Made by a program: the position numbers and the translations under genes. The notes beneath the pieces were generated by a model, which had not been told where the DNA came from, did no database searches, and was given only the letters and a program-made list of their open reading frames with translations. From Gyromitra esculenta (Eukaryota > Ascomycota > Pezizomycetes > Pezizales > Discinaceae): a DNA stretch of 64,000 nt. Of the stretch, positions 24,085 to 34,363 are shown piece by piece; positions within the stretch are counted from its first letter, which is position 1; every line of letters starts with the position of its first letter. The DNA lies in NCBI GenBank assembly GCA_038503075.1, contig JBCAML010000011.1, positions 1,302,001-1,366,000 of the forward strand, in the 5' to 3' direction.

Positions 24085-26956
24085 GATGTACCTAAAAGGA
24101 AGAACGTCCAGACAGGAAAAGGGCAGAGAGATGTTGGGGGGGGGGATGGCGTGTGGTGCGGGAAGACAGACGGAGGGCGCGCCAGTCAGAGAGGGATGTG
24201 AACGGCTGCGACCTTCCCACAGCGGACGTAACTGCAACTTGACGGGTGGAGGGGGGAGACAGGGAAATCACAAGGATAGTGACGAGGGGGCAGAACGGTC
24301 GGCAGTGGCAGAATTATTATTTTTTGCTTCTTTTGGTATCGTTCTTTCCTTTTCCCAACCATCACTCATCCCACGGAAACAGGGAGAAGAAACGGAAGGG
24401 AAACAAAACAAAAACAAAACAAAACAAAACAAACAAAAACAAAAATAAAAATATTATATGCTGCTACTTTGGATATGCAGAAGCAACACTGTCTCCTAAA
24501 CCGGCAGAGCAAGGACAGGCGGGCAGGCAGGCAGGTAGACAGAAGCAGCAGCAGTGGGGGCAAAGAATACTAACGACCGGAAAATGTACGGACATACAAC
24601 CAACACGCAGCAGCAACAAGGCAAGGGGTACACTATGGGACTATGGGGAAGGGGGGTGGTAAAAAGCGATGAGCATAAAGAGAACAGGTATATACATACA
24701 TGTCTGTATTCGCCTGTTCGTTGACCGTCTAGTGGCCCGGGGCGGTAAGAATCACTCTCTGTAAGGAAATATGGGTATGGTTAGCCTGAAGAAACGTTGG
24801 AGAATGCAGGAGCCTTGATTGGGCGGGATTCAATCAGAGAGGGGAGCAGACCCATCGGTGCTCTCCTTTTTATATAACAAGGTTAGGTGGGAGAGAAGTA
24901 ACGTTTCTCGCAAGTCAGTCCTTATAGGGGGGGTGATCGGGCGTGCAGTGTGTTTTCTGGCTGTCGAGGGGGAAAAGTTTGGAGCGATTGGGGGAAAAAG
25001 GTGTGATAGAAACAAACCAGGGGGCTGGATGATTTTTTCGTCACTTTGGAAGGGGTGCTGGGTTGTTGGTGTCTGAACCTCACTTCCGGGTCGTCTGCCA
25101 GCTGCTGCGGATAGAAGGGGAAAAAAAAATATGAGGGAGGGTAAAAAGATGGAGCCTTGTCGTGTTATCGCGCGGGCGGAGGCAACAGGACAAATATCAA
25201 TTGCGAGCAGCCGGCAGTGACCGCAACAAGTGTCAACAACACTAAAACCGATCGACGCGTGCTCAGTGCTCACTGCTCACTGCTCAGAAAAAAGCGTCAA
25301 GGACGTCTGGTGAAAATGATGCAGCTCTACAATCGAATTGGGGAAAGTCGCTGGGCTGGGCGTGGGGGTTCTGCTTCTTTGAGATTCTTTCATTTATTTT
25401 CTCTGTCCAAAAAAAACTATCCTGGAGTTTCTTTTTGGTTACGCTCTTTTTCCTTTTTTCTCCGGACTTTCCGAGTTGTGGATTTATTGGCGAGAACTAG
25501 GTGGACTACGGGCAGGCGAACCCCCCCCACAACTAAGGAACGACAAGGTTGCAACCAGGAAAAAATACCTGAGTGGCTGTTCTCGTAGCTGGGGGCCTTG
25601 TTTTGCTAATGCTCTAGTTTGGGTAGTTGAGCTTTTTGAATTTCGAAAATAATAATAGTGCAGCGTGCAAGAGGGGGGAGAGCGGCACTATCCTACCCTC
25701 AGAACTCCCTTATTGCAAGGCTGTGGCGGCAACAGGCGAAGAAAGCTACAGACCACACGATCACATTCCCTACAGACCAATCGTCCCCGGTGAAACGAGA
25801 AGAGTGACGGATATCGCTTGATACGGAAATCTCACCATCCTGTCCTCGGAAACAGTGCCGAGTACAGTGATTTCGAGCAACGGATCGAGACTGATAAGGA
25901 CTGATGGGGATTCTTATCTACCGGAGACGAAGCTGATCACTTAATTGAACACCCGTGGGCCAGCAAAAGTAGTTGCCGATAGTTTTAAGGGAACATGTTC
26001 AAGAAGCCCAGGTATATATATGAAGGTCAACAGACGTACATGTTAGGTGGATGTGAGTATGTGGGAGCAAACCGAAGCGAAGAGATGCTCACAAATCGAG
26101 TGATATCCACAGCGGATGTCGTACTGCACAAGAAAAAACGGGGGGAGGGGAATCGATGCTGCATGCCATGCACTGTTACGCACAGAGAGGTCTGCATTTG
26201 TCGTCGATCCACCTGGTTGTGAAATGTCGAAGCTAAAATAAACGGTATCTTAATGACGCGTACATGTAGCTCCCATCACGCAGAGGTTTCCTGAGACTCT
26301 CCCCGGCCAATTTCCATGGTGCACAGAATCCCAATATACATGTATGTGCATGTATTGTGTCCACCTAAACAAATGTTACAATGGTAAAATCGCTGTGGGC
26401 CCCGGGCTGGTACCTTTTCGATGGTTGTTCTGTCCAATCTCTATCTGATACGGGTGGATGATATCTGGTCAGCAAATACGGCCCCAGGCTTCCCCGCACG
26501 ACGCTGATGCTCTGCTCGTTAATTGTAACGGCTAGGCCACATGTAGCGAGTAGTGACGTCGGATGGGTTCCGTACCTTACGAGTTTCTATTTGTTGGCTG
26601 TAACTGCCGGCTATTGAAATACATGTATACATGTAGCTTCCTAGTTGTCGTTTTGCAGAACTCAGTCGAATAATATGTGATTCGTAGCGGGCCTTTGCCA
26701 AATGTGAGCAATTGACTATCCGTTATGTAAATCTAGCTTTATTGCGGGTTTTTGGCGTTTCCATGAGGGTTGATATGCCGTCACCTCATGCGTGAGGCTC
26801 AGCCGGCGAGAAAAGAAGAAAGAAAAAAGAAAGGTGCGGGATTCGGTGTGATGGCCGACTGCAACCCCCCAAGAGATAGCGATAGCACTGGTTATCAGCC
26901 TGGAAATATAATTTACCTCCAGCACTCCGCGGCCAGAACCAACTCAAAAAAGCACG
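24085..26956. other. Intergenic 2.9 kb, GBP2 leader and COQ9 promoter
   Basis: The GBP2-proximal part is low complexity: an AAAAC pentamer array at about 24410-24445 and GCAGGCAG-like repeats near 24525. The middle contains no recognisable gene. TACATGTA is clustered at 26261-26268, 26337-26344, 26620-26627 and 26628-26635, the last two directly adjacent. Confidence 0.5.
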
Positions 26957-27903
26957 ATGATTACCACGCTTCGAACATCACCGCCCAGCCTTGCCACTGC
27001 TTCGTCCAAGGCCATCTCAATATCCACGTTTTCCCTTCTCAATCGCCGGTACCATTCCTACCAGCACCCATCGCCTGCATCTCCATTCTCCCCAACTGAG
27101 TCCAAAATTCTCTCTGCGGCTCTTCGTCATGTCCCATCACATGGCTTCTCGGCTACAACCCTGTCCCTTGGTGCTCGTGATGTTGGATATCTCGACATTT
27201 CGGTTAATCTCTTCCCCCGCGGCGTGTTCGACCTTGTAAGATATCATCTCGTCACTGAACGCCTGCGATTGCAGCATAAAATGAGCTCGGATAAGCTCGG
27301 GCTGGAGGGCCATGGCTCGAAAAAGCCCAGCGTTTCAGCTATGATACGCTTGCTCTGCATAGAACGACTCAGGGCAAGCTCTCCAATTATCCACCGATGG
27401 CAAGAGGTGCGTCTCCCGTTTGCAGATACCGGTCTGTATTATATTTACAGACTGGGTTTGACGATAATCCGTGTGGGCTTTAATTTATTTTCCGAAAAGG
27501 CTCTTGGTATCATGTCACTAGGAGAGAATATCCCCGTATCCGTATCCGAATTGGCGAAACTGTCGGATGAGATGTGGTTCCTTGCCGGGGACGATAGCCA
27601 CGACACGAGCTGGTACACTAAACGAGCGATGCTCTCTGGCGTTTACGCCAGCACTGGTGAGCTCACAACTGCTTAAGCTTAGCTTTTGCGCATGCTCCCA
27701 GTCCGAATAATAACCTCTCTGCAGAACTCTTTATGGCACAAGATACGTCCGTGGACTTCGAGGAGACTTGGAAATTCCTTGATAGGCGACTCAACGATGT
27801 GAAGTTACTAAGAAGTACTACTTCTAACATCGCGACGTGGCTTGACTTTACAGCGCACACATTCTCGAACACTCTCCGGTCGAAAAATGTTCGTCTCCTT
27901 TGA
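26957..27903 (+). CDS. COQ9: Ubiquinone biosynthesis protein COQ9, mitochondrial
   Basis: COQ9 is a lipid-binding, TetR-fold-like mitochondrial protein that supports the COQ7 hydroxylation step of coenzyme Q synthesis. Exons 26957-27406, 27500-27656 and 27725-27903 give 261 aa. The first about 35 residues (MITTLRTSPPSLATASS...) are Ser/Arg-rich with few acids, as a mitochondrial presequence. The body has ILSAALRHVPSHGFS, LGARDVGYLDISVNLFPRG and, across introns 1 and 2, SPIIHRWQE-ALGIMS and DTSWYTKRAMLSGVYASTELFMAQDTS, which is the COQ9 signature. The conserved end FEETWKFLDRRLNDV is present. The first intron ends in AAG. TGA is at 27901-27903. Confidence 0.93.
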
Positions 27904-28606
27904 GACAGGGCGATACATAACTTTGCCCCCCCCCCCGCGTACTCGCGATAATTCGCTTCGAAAATGCACTATGTATTGTTTTCATTTCATATGGTACTCA
28001 TTATAGAATCCTGAAAACTCCCGGCAATTGCATTTTTGAACGGTCTAATACCAATTGCTTGAGTTTAGGTTCAGCTCTTAAGCTGCATCCGCTATACAAA
28101 ATCTCTCGAGTATTATATCTATGTACTTATATTACCGTACATTATGTGGAGAAGCACATTTGTGTTACCATTCAAGGATACACCACGTGCTCCAGTTGGT
28201 GTCGTGCAGGAAGTACCGTCTCCCCACATGTCTTTGTTTTTCAAGAACTTACTACAAATACCCTTCCCCCATTGCGTAAAACGAGTGAGAGTATATGACT
28301 ATCAACATCAACTTCTGGACGGACGCTTTTCTCTTTCTGGCCGTATTCAAAAAGGGTCCACGATCTCAATTCGATCGCCGCAGAGAATTTATCTCTTCTT
28401 TTGTGATCTCAAAATTGAACGTCTAGGCATATAGAATAAAGATTTCCCATTACGATCTTCTCACACGAAAACCTTATGGCTATACCTATAAAAACCGTCT
28501 GTATTCTCACAATGCAAATGAGCAACACAGTTCCATTTTACAAGATCAGCAGTAGATTATTACAGATCAAATACGGAGCTTAAGTCCGATATCTTTTTAT
28601 ATATTA
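27904..28606. other. Intergenic downstream of COQ9
   Basis: No gene recognised. A C-run occurs at about 27927. Several short open frames have no family resemblance. Confidence 0.5.
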
Positions 28607-28712
28607 GAGACTTCGCGCAAATAAATCCAGCTTCGATTTCTAGCAATTTGATTGGTGCAGATCAGCTTCCGATTGGTCAAAAACCAGGACTGGCTCAAAA
28701 GCGCAAAGTCTC
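28607..28712. mobile_element. Small TIR element (106 bp), TA flanks
   Basis: GAGACTTCGCGC at the left end pairs with GCGCAAAGTCTC at the right end, with TA at 28605-28606 and 28713-28714. The inverted similarity is limited to about 12-18 bp, so this is a tentative MITE remnant. Confidence 0.5.
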
Positions 28713-28996
28713 TATTATACACATTCCAACCAACGCACGTCATAAACCTAACCGCTCCTCGGTACTCAATATCACTCGTCATTGGGCTTCCCCTGAGAAA
28801 CCACTGTATTAGATGGTTGATAATGTCTTCAAAACACTATCAATCTTTGGGCTCTGATTGGTGCTTGCTACGGGCACAAGGAGAGTAACCTATCTGACCG
28901 GTTTGAACCCCAAAACGCGTATCAAAACATGTGAAGGCCCGCGGCGGTGGCCAGGATCAGTGGGATCGTATTCCAAGGAAGCCCATTCACTCGATA

Positions 28997-29134
28997 GAGT
29001 GTTTTGACCAACTCCATGACAACCAAAATTCGAGCTCAAAATATGAATTCTTGGCGGATTTTCACGTAGTAATTATGCCAAGAATTCACATTTTGAGCTC
29101 GAATTTTGGTTGCGACGCAGTGGCCAAAACACTC
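28997..29134. repeat. Near-perfect hairpin, about 58-nt arms and 20-nt loop
   Basis: The left arm from GAGTGTTTTG at 28997 and the right arm ending CCAAAACACTC at 29134 pair. The inner 34 nt (CAACCAAAATTCGAGC... to TTCTTGGC) are almost fully complementary, with one mismatch. It could be a MITE remnant or a hairpin RNA locus. It lies about 440 bp upstream of HSP12. Confidence 0.8.
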
Positions 29135-29256
29135 CAATACTTAAGTCGAATCTTGATTTCCCATTGTGTTGTATAGGGTTTTACCATTGCATTCTCAGCA
29201 ATGGCCTTCCTTGGTAGTGGTATCCGAGGTTTTGGGGTTGCCGAGACCCAACCGGC

Positions 29257-29261
29257 AGGGG
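29257..29261 (+). promoter_or_regulatory. Possible STRE (AGGGG) upstream of HSP12
   Basis: AGGGG about 310 bp before the HSP12 start matches the yeast stress-response element bound by Msn2/4-type factors. A five-base match alone is weak; the context of a stress gene is the only support. Confidence 0.3.
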
Positions 29262-29439
29262 CCTACCCCCATTATAACTATCTCATCGTGATGTCACAGT
29301 TGGTCACTCGAATAAACAAACCTCACTTCCAAGGCCTATGGCCGTTTACCGGTCACACGCCCACCACGTATCGCAGTTTTAAACAACAGTGAGCGTCATG
29401 GAATCACGGATGATATTGTATCTGACGAGAAAAAAAATG

Positions 29440-29448
29440 TATATAAAG
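29440..29448 (+). promoter_or_regulatory. TATA box of HSP12
   Basis: TATATAAAG lies 124 bp upstream of the ATG, at a typical distance for a TATA-driven, stress-inducible fungal gene, followed by a CT-rich segment before the start. Confidence 0.6.
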
Positions 29449-29571
29449 AGCCTTTCCTGCCTTCGTGAATGGTTCTTTTCATTAGCATCAAAGCATTCCC
29501 ATCCACACAGACAAATCTAAATACCTACAAACAGTTTTTAAGTCCACCACTACCAAATCAAATCCACTAAA

Positions 29572-30012
29572 ATGTCTGACATCGGCCGCAAAGATTTCTC
29601 TACTAAGGCCAAGGAGGAGATCGTGAGTCGACATTGCTCTTTTACGGCAACATCGCAATGCTAACAATAGTCGCGACTATAGACTCCCGACAACTCCAAG
29701 TCTGGCTACCAGAAGGTTAAAGAGGGTGTCACTGACACCACTGACCGTAAGTTATTGCATATTTTTTAGTGTTTTCGACTGAGGATGAACTAACATCTAT
29801 ACTCTAGGTACTGCTGCTGCTGTTAACCCCGACCAAAATAAGTCTGGCACCCAGGAGGTCTTTGACAAATCCCGCCGTGAGAAGGATGCTCACTCCGAGG
29901 GTCCTATCGACAAGGTTAGTTGATTTCCTTTATCCTTGTTTAGCCTACTAAATAGATATTAACAAATGAACAGGCTAAGAATGCTCTCGGCTTGAACAAC
30001 AATCAAACCTAG
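29572..30012 (+). CDS. HSP12: Hsp12/Hsp9-family small heat shock protein
   Basis: A small, hydrophilic, stress-induced protein of the Hsp9/Hsp12 family, which folds on membranes and protects against heat, osmotic and desiccation stress. Four exons (29572-29622, 29683-29746, 29808-29914, 29974-30012) give 86 aa. The start MSDIGRKDFSTKAKEE is the family hallmark, followed by TPDNSKSGYQKVKEGVTD, a degenerate second copy (NPDQNKSGTQEVFDKSR) and the end DKAKNALGLNN. Introns are 59-61 bp. Both strong promoter features and an isolated position fit a highly induced gene. No signal peptide or membrane segment is present, as expected. Confidence 0.93.
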
Positions 30013-30633
30013 GGGAACCTTTGTGCCATTAGTACTTTTAGTAACATTACTTTAGCGATATTATGAGTGAGATTTATTCATAACGGATACCATAGTTATG
30101 TAATTTAGTCCACATTTGAGTTGTTGGCAGTCGTTTCTCTCTCTCAATACAGTGTTCGAGTGATATTTGGTGATTAATCTAAGATATACTGTCGCGTCCT
30201 TCCACACGTGCATGCCAGTGTAGCCCGAAGAAGCCCGAAGCTACAATCTAGATTATAATTAGAATTGATGGTTATCAAGAATGATGGTGTCTGGGAGCGT
30301 TCGAGCCATCGTACCGAAGATCGCGCACATCCATTAGCTACTAGAAATCGATCGTGTGACGTATTATATATGTGGGTGCATGTAGAGTAGAGTAGACCGA
30401 GAGCTCTGGGTAGACAGAGGGAAGTTTGATGCGGTTACTCATCCCAGTCTGATCACGGGAGAACACTTGGTAGTTCACTGATAGATCGGACAATACGTCC
30501 ACTAACCCCTGCTACTTCCTAGTTTACTCTGGTTTTAGAAATAGGAGTAAGGGATCCTAAATGTAAATCTTTATTTATATTTGATTTCATCTAACCGATA
30601 TGCACATCATTGACTTGCAGTTTAGTAGGTATT
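30013..30633. other. Intergenic between HSP12 and CTP1 (convergent 3' ends)
   Basis: 3' UTRs of two convergent genes; a GCATGTAG motif occurs near 30380. No other feature. Confidence 0.5.
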
Positions 30634-32159
30634 CTATATGTAAATCCTCTTTGGATCGACTACGTCGAATAGCTCCATCGTCTTCTCGTACATTGTAAAC
30701 ACTAACCCGCCGCTGATCTATAGTATCAAATGTATCATCAGTAAGTTGTTCCCTCATTGGCTGCCGTGTATTGAATGGTTATCGTCTTACCATCAGTCTG
30801 GAGAGCCGTGGTAAAGCACCTGCCCAGAAAGCGCGGATTCCCTCCTCAGTGGCTATTCTATAAGCGCAGTGAAAGGTATTCTTATATTCTGCTCGTGCTT
30901 CTATCGATTGCATTCTTTATAACAAGTCAGTCCCGTTTCAGGTAGCAGCCGGAGGACGCGAAAAAGGGGAGGTAATGGGTACCTAGTTTTGACCACATCC
31001 AAAGGCTGCGTAAGGTATCTATAAATCAAGTTGTAAGTCTCTTTCGTTTCCCAAAGGCCCAGGTAAAACACACACAGTGATCAATCCTGCTGTGGCTCCA
31101 ATCCCAAACGTCGACAACGGCCCTAGCTTCTCGCCCGGAGTCACGTAACTTTGCGCAATCTGTTTGAGCGTGGTATAAGACCCAAACCTGGTCGCCGAGT
31201 TCGCGGCCTGCCTGGCAGTCGTAGGGATAAGGCCTTGGAAGAAGCCTCGATAGCCCTTCTCACGAAAGATCACACCGGAGCCGTGAAGAAATCCGCGCAT
31301 ACTGTGGGGCTATGAGAGAGATGGCAAGGGCGTGGGCGTGGAAGGGACTGACCGTGGTTTACCTGATTTACGGTCGTCTATTCTGTAACGTATCTTAGTA
31401 CTCTTAAACTTATTTATTCCTCCCGCAGAACCGTATGGCAGCGTGGGGATACGGAAAGAGAATTATAAGCGCACAGTTGTGTCTTGATGCTTTCGAACGG
31501 GGTGACTGCGATTAGGGACTCTGTAGCACCGGCCCCAAGACCAGCCAGAACTGTCCGCGGACCACTGATGTTTCCATCCTCGTCCTGGAGGGCATGCTTA
31601 AATGCATCGAACGACCAAAATCCTGGTTTTCCTTAAGCTTATACTAACCTCGAGCTAGAAAAAGCTAAACTTACGGACACCCGCCTTCACTGAGTTTCCA
31701 ATGACGGCTGTTGTGCATCCAGCATACCATTCTTTTCCGAATTTTGGCCTGGTTCAAAGCGTCAGTTTTCGGTTTTGCTATAGAAGTTGAAGGGTTGTAG
31801 GTTTTTACCAGGGTAATTTCTGGCCATCAGGTAAACGCCTGTTTAGTTGTGATCGAGTCTTTGCGAATTCGGCGGGGTAGGTGATAGCTAGAATGTGAAT
31901 ATAGTGATTAGTGGGATTGGTTTTTCGGCGCTGTATAGCACGGGAAGGAACTTACCAATCTCTGTCGCACCGGCGAGGGCTATTTTTTTTCTCAGATGGA
32001 TATATCAGCTTGCGAAAATATCAAAAATTATGTGTAGATGGAGATTACCTCCTGCGATGAGCGACCGAGCAACACTGGGCTTTTTGACTGCTGTCAATTA
32101 AAGCGTTGATTCAAGTAGAAGTTTGCACATACCTTCTCTTTGTTTCTGTTCGTAGACAT
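30634..32159 (-). CDS. CTP1: Mitochondrial tricarboxylate (citrate) carrier, Ctp1-like, 11 exons
   Basis: A mitochondrial carrier (SLC25 family) that exchanges citrate across the inner membrane. Eleven exons: 32159-32133, 32079-32049, 31979-31956, 31887-31809, 31748-31675, 31622-31475, 31382-31353, 31301-31074, 31018-30983, 30914-30791, 30717-30634, total 294 aa, close to yeast Ctp1. All three carrier repeats carry Px[DE]xxK-type motifs: TYPAEFAKTRSQL, VTPFESIKTQL and TQPLDVVKTRMQS. MRGFLHGSGVIFREKGYRG and TTARQAANSATRFGSY are Ctp1-specific. The start MSTNRNKEK joined to PSVARSLIAG uses an AAG acceptor; it is the least certain junction, and an upstream start through 32.2-32.4 kb is conceivable. 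It is divergent from PRE2 with only 297 bp between the starts. Confidence 0.9.
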
Positions 32160-32456
32160 ATCTTACCCCAATTGACAATAGAGAGAAAAAAGCCTACGTT
32201 CGCTAGGAATGTGGGGGTTGAAGCTCCGAACGAGTGACAGGGCTGGAAAAAACTGAGGCTGATAGGCGAGGGGAACATCCTGCTATGTAGGCTTGGCGCA
32301 GCAGCATTGGTGGGACTTCAACCTCCACAATAGCTATCTCCACTATCGAACAACTCCCTCCCCTACAGCTACCTATCACACATAAAATCCACCCCCATCC
32401 ATCCACCAAGCACCATCTATCGATCGTCTATCTATTCTGGAATTTCCAATTTTGCT
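32160..32456. promoter_or_regulatory. Bidirectional promoter region CTP1/PRE2
   Basis: Only 297 bp separate the two divergent start codons, so both core promoters and leaders must share this stretch. The PRE2 side is CT-rich (CCATCCATCCACC, TCTATCTATTC). I did not recognise a clear Rpn4-type PACE element. Confidence 0.5.
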
Positions 32457-33556
32457 ATGGACACCCTCATCGCCAAATACTCCACTCCCCAGGATGACTT
32501 CTTTGACGGCGACGACGAGAACCCATCTCTTCAGTTCCAATCCACAAAACCATCTCTGAACCTCAACTTCTCTTTGCCCCCCATCTCCCAGGTACAAATA
32601 CAGTTCTATTTCCTCACTCAAGGCATATTAAATACCGAGAAAACGGCTAATACTGACGCTACCGTCAACGACGGCAGCCTACTGCGTTCCTACGTGCAGC
32701 TACAGACGACCATGCCAACCCAGACTGTCCCATAAAGATTGCTCACGGAACCACAACCCTTGCATTTAGATTCCAAGGTGGTATTATCGTCGCCACTGAT
32801 TCCCGTGCCACCGCTGGAAGTTGGATCGCCTCGCAGACCGTCAAGAAGGTTATCGAAATCAAGTAACCAACCCTCCCTCACCTCGAAATACTGTTCACCC
32901 ATATAGCATAATTTAATCAACGGCCATTACTCTAAGATACTAACTATTTAATCAAAACTATAGTGACAAGATGCTTGGAACAATGGCTGGTGGTGCTGCT
33001 GACTGTCAATACTGGCTTAACTACCTCGGTATCGAATGCCGCCTCCACGAACTCCGCCACAAGCGTCGGATCTCTGTCGCTGCTGCCTCTAAGATCCTTT
33101 CAAATCTTGTCTACTCATACAAGGGTATGGGTCTGTCTATGGGTACCATGATGGCGGGAGTAACCGCTCTTGAGGGGCCTGCTTTGTACTATATCGACTC
33201 AGACGGTACCCGTCTTTCTGGAAACTTGTTCTGTGTGGGTTCAGGTCAGACGTTTGCGTATGGTGTGTTGGATCGGGAATACGATTATAATCTCGACACT
33301 GAGACGGCGTTGGCGTTGGGGGCTAGGAGTATTCTGGCTGCTACACACAGAGTAAGCGTTATTCCTCTCATAGGGATTTTTGGCTGCTTTTGTTTTCTAA
33401 CCTCGACTATAGGACGCATACTCTGGTGGCTCGATAAATTTATATCATGTCAAGGAGGAAGGATGGACTAAGCACGGATTTTCAGACACCAACCCTATTT
33501 TCTGGAAGACCAAGTTGGAGAAGGGAGAATTCTCGAACGTTGCAACAGACTTTTAG
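32457..33556 (+). CDS. PRE2: 20S proteasome subunit beta type-5 (chymotrypsin-like)
   Basis: The beta5 (Pre2) catalytic subunit of the 20S proteasome, an N-terminal nucleophile hydrolase with chymotrypsin-like activity. Exons 32457-32591, 32678-32862, 32964-33351 and 33413-33556 give 283 aa. A propeptide of about 75 residues ends at AHG, and the mature chain begins with the catalytic Thr in [12 protein letters not shown]. Further signatures are [16 protein letters not shown] with the catalytic Asp, [18 protein letters not shown] with the conserved Lys (DKML), and [18 protein letters not shown]. The exon 1/2 joint ([13 protein letters not shown]) is fixed by reading frame. TAG is at 33554-33556. 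Confidence 0.96.
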
Positions 33557-34000
33557 ACGCGCTTTGCTTTCTGAATACAGGATTAGTAAAATCTGCACGG
33601 GTACCGCTTGCATATGCCTTGTAACTTAACCCCAATAACATAGCCGGTGATTAGAGATTACTTGTAATAGATTATCCGTTATCTATGGCACCAGTGATGC
33701 ACCCCGTTAGTCAGGGGATGGCTGTTCTCCGGAGTATACGTTTCTAGGACACATAAAGTCTTGCCGCTGAGCTTAGTTGGGTATCTCTAAGTAAGACATG
33801 GGGAATTATATCTCTCAAGATATATAGCAAATAACTCTCATAAATTCCTACACCCACTGCCTCTATACAGCCTACATAAGAACTATGCTAAGCGCGCTCA
33901 GCAGAGCAGAGAGTGAAATGAGTATGGTTTACTCACCAATCACCAATCACCGTGCATCACTCGCACTTACATCTAGCCAATCTGGTAAAAATTTTTTTGA
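33557..34000. other. Intergenic downstream of PRE2
   Basis: PRE2 3' region. It has short direct repeats (CACCAATCACCAATCACC) near 33937 and no gene. Confidence 0.5.
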
Positions 34001-34363
34001 TTAAATCATTGTTTCATTATTTTTTAATGGTACAAGAATGTCACATGCAACCGAAGTCATAGCGTGAACAAAACCCATAGCCAATCTGGTGGATATATTG
34101 TGATATATATGTATAGGCTTCCTAGGCTTCATTTTCTCCAGCGGGATAGCGATTCGGCAGAAGCTTTAGCTACTATGGGGGTTCTCGGGCCGATCTGTTC
34201 GGCGCCCAAAGAACCCCACTATAGTGCGGCTTCTATGGCTTTCTTGGGATATATATAATATAGGGGCTTGATGCCTGTCTTTGGTTTGAGGTTTTGTTCA
34301 CGCTATAACTTCGGTTGCTTGTGGCATTCTTGTACCTTTAAGAGCAATGAAACAGTGATTTAA
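34001..34363. mobile_element. MITE with about 75-bp TIRs and TTAA ends
   Basis: The left end TTAAATCATTGTTTCATT and the reverse complement of the right end TTAAATCACTGTTTCATT match over about 75 bp, including GGTACAAGAATG, GCAACCGAAGT and AGCGTGAACAAAACC. The element is 363 bp with no transposase. A TTAA at each boundary resembles piggyBac-type targets, but a TA target with an internal start is also possible. Confidence 0.85.

Noticed and set aside
32203..32409. Possible N-terminal exon for CTP1 (MLLRQAYIAG...)
   Set aside because: It would need a weak 51-bp GTCACT intron to skip in-frame stops and adds a presequence that Ctp1 carriers do not usually have; kept only as an alternative.
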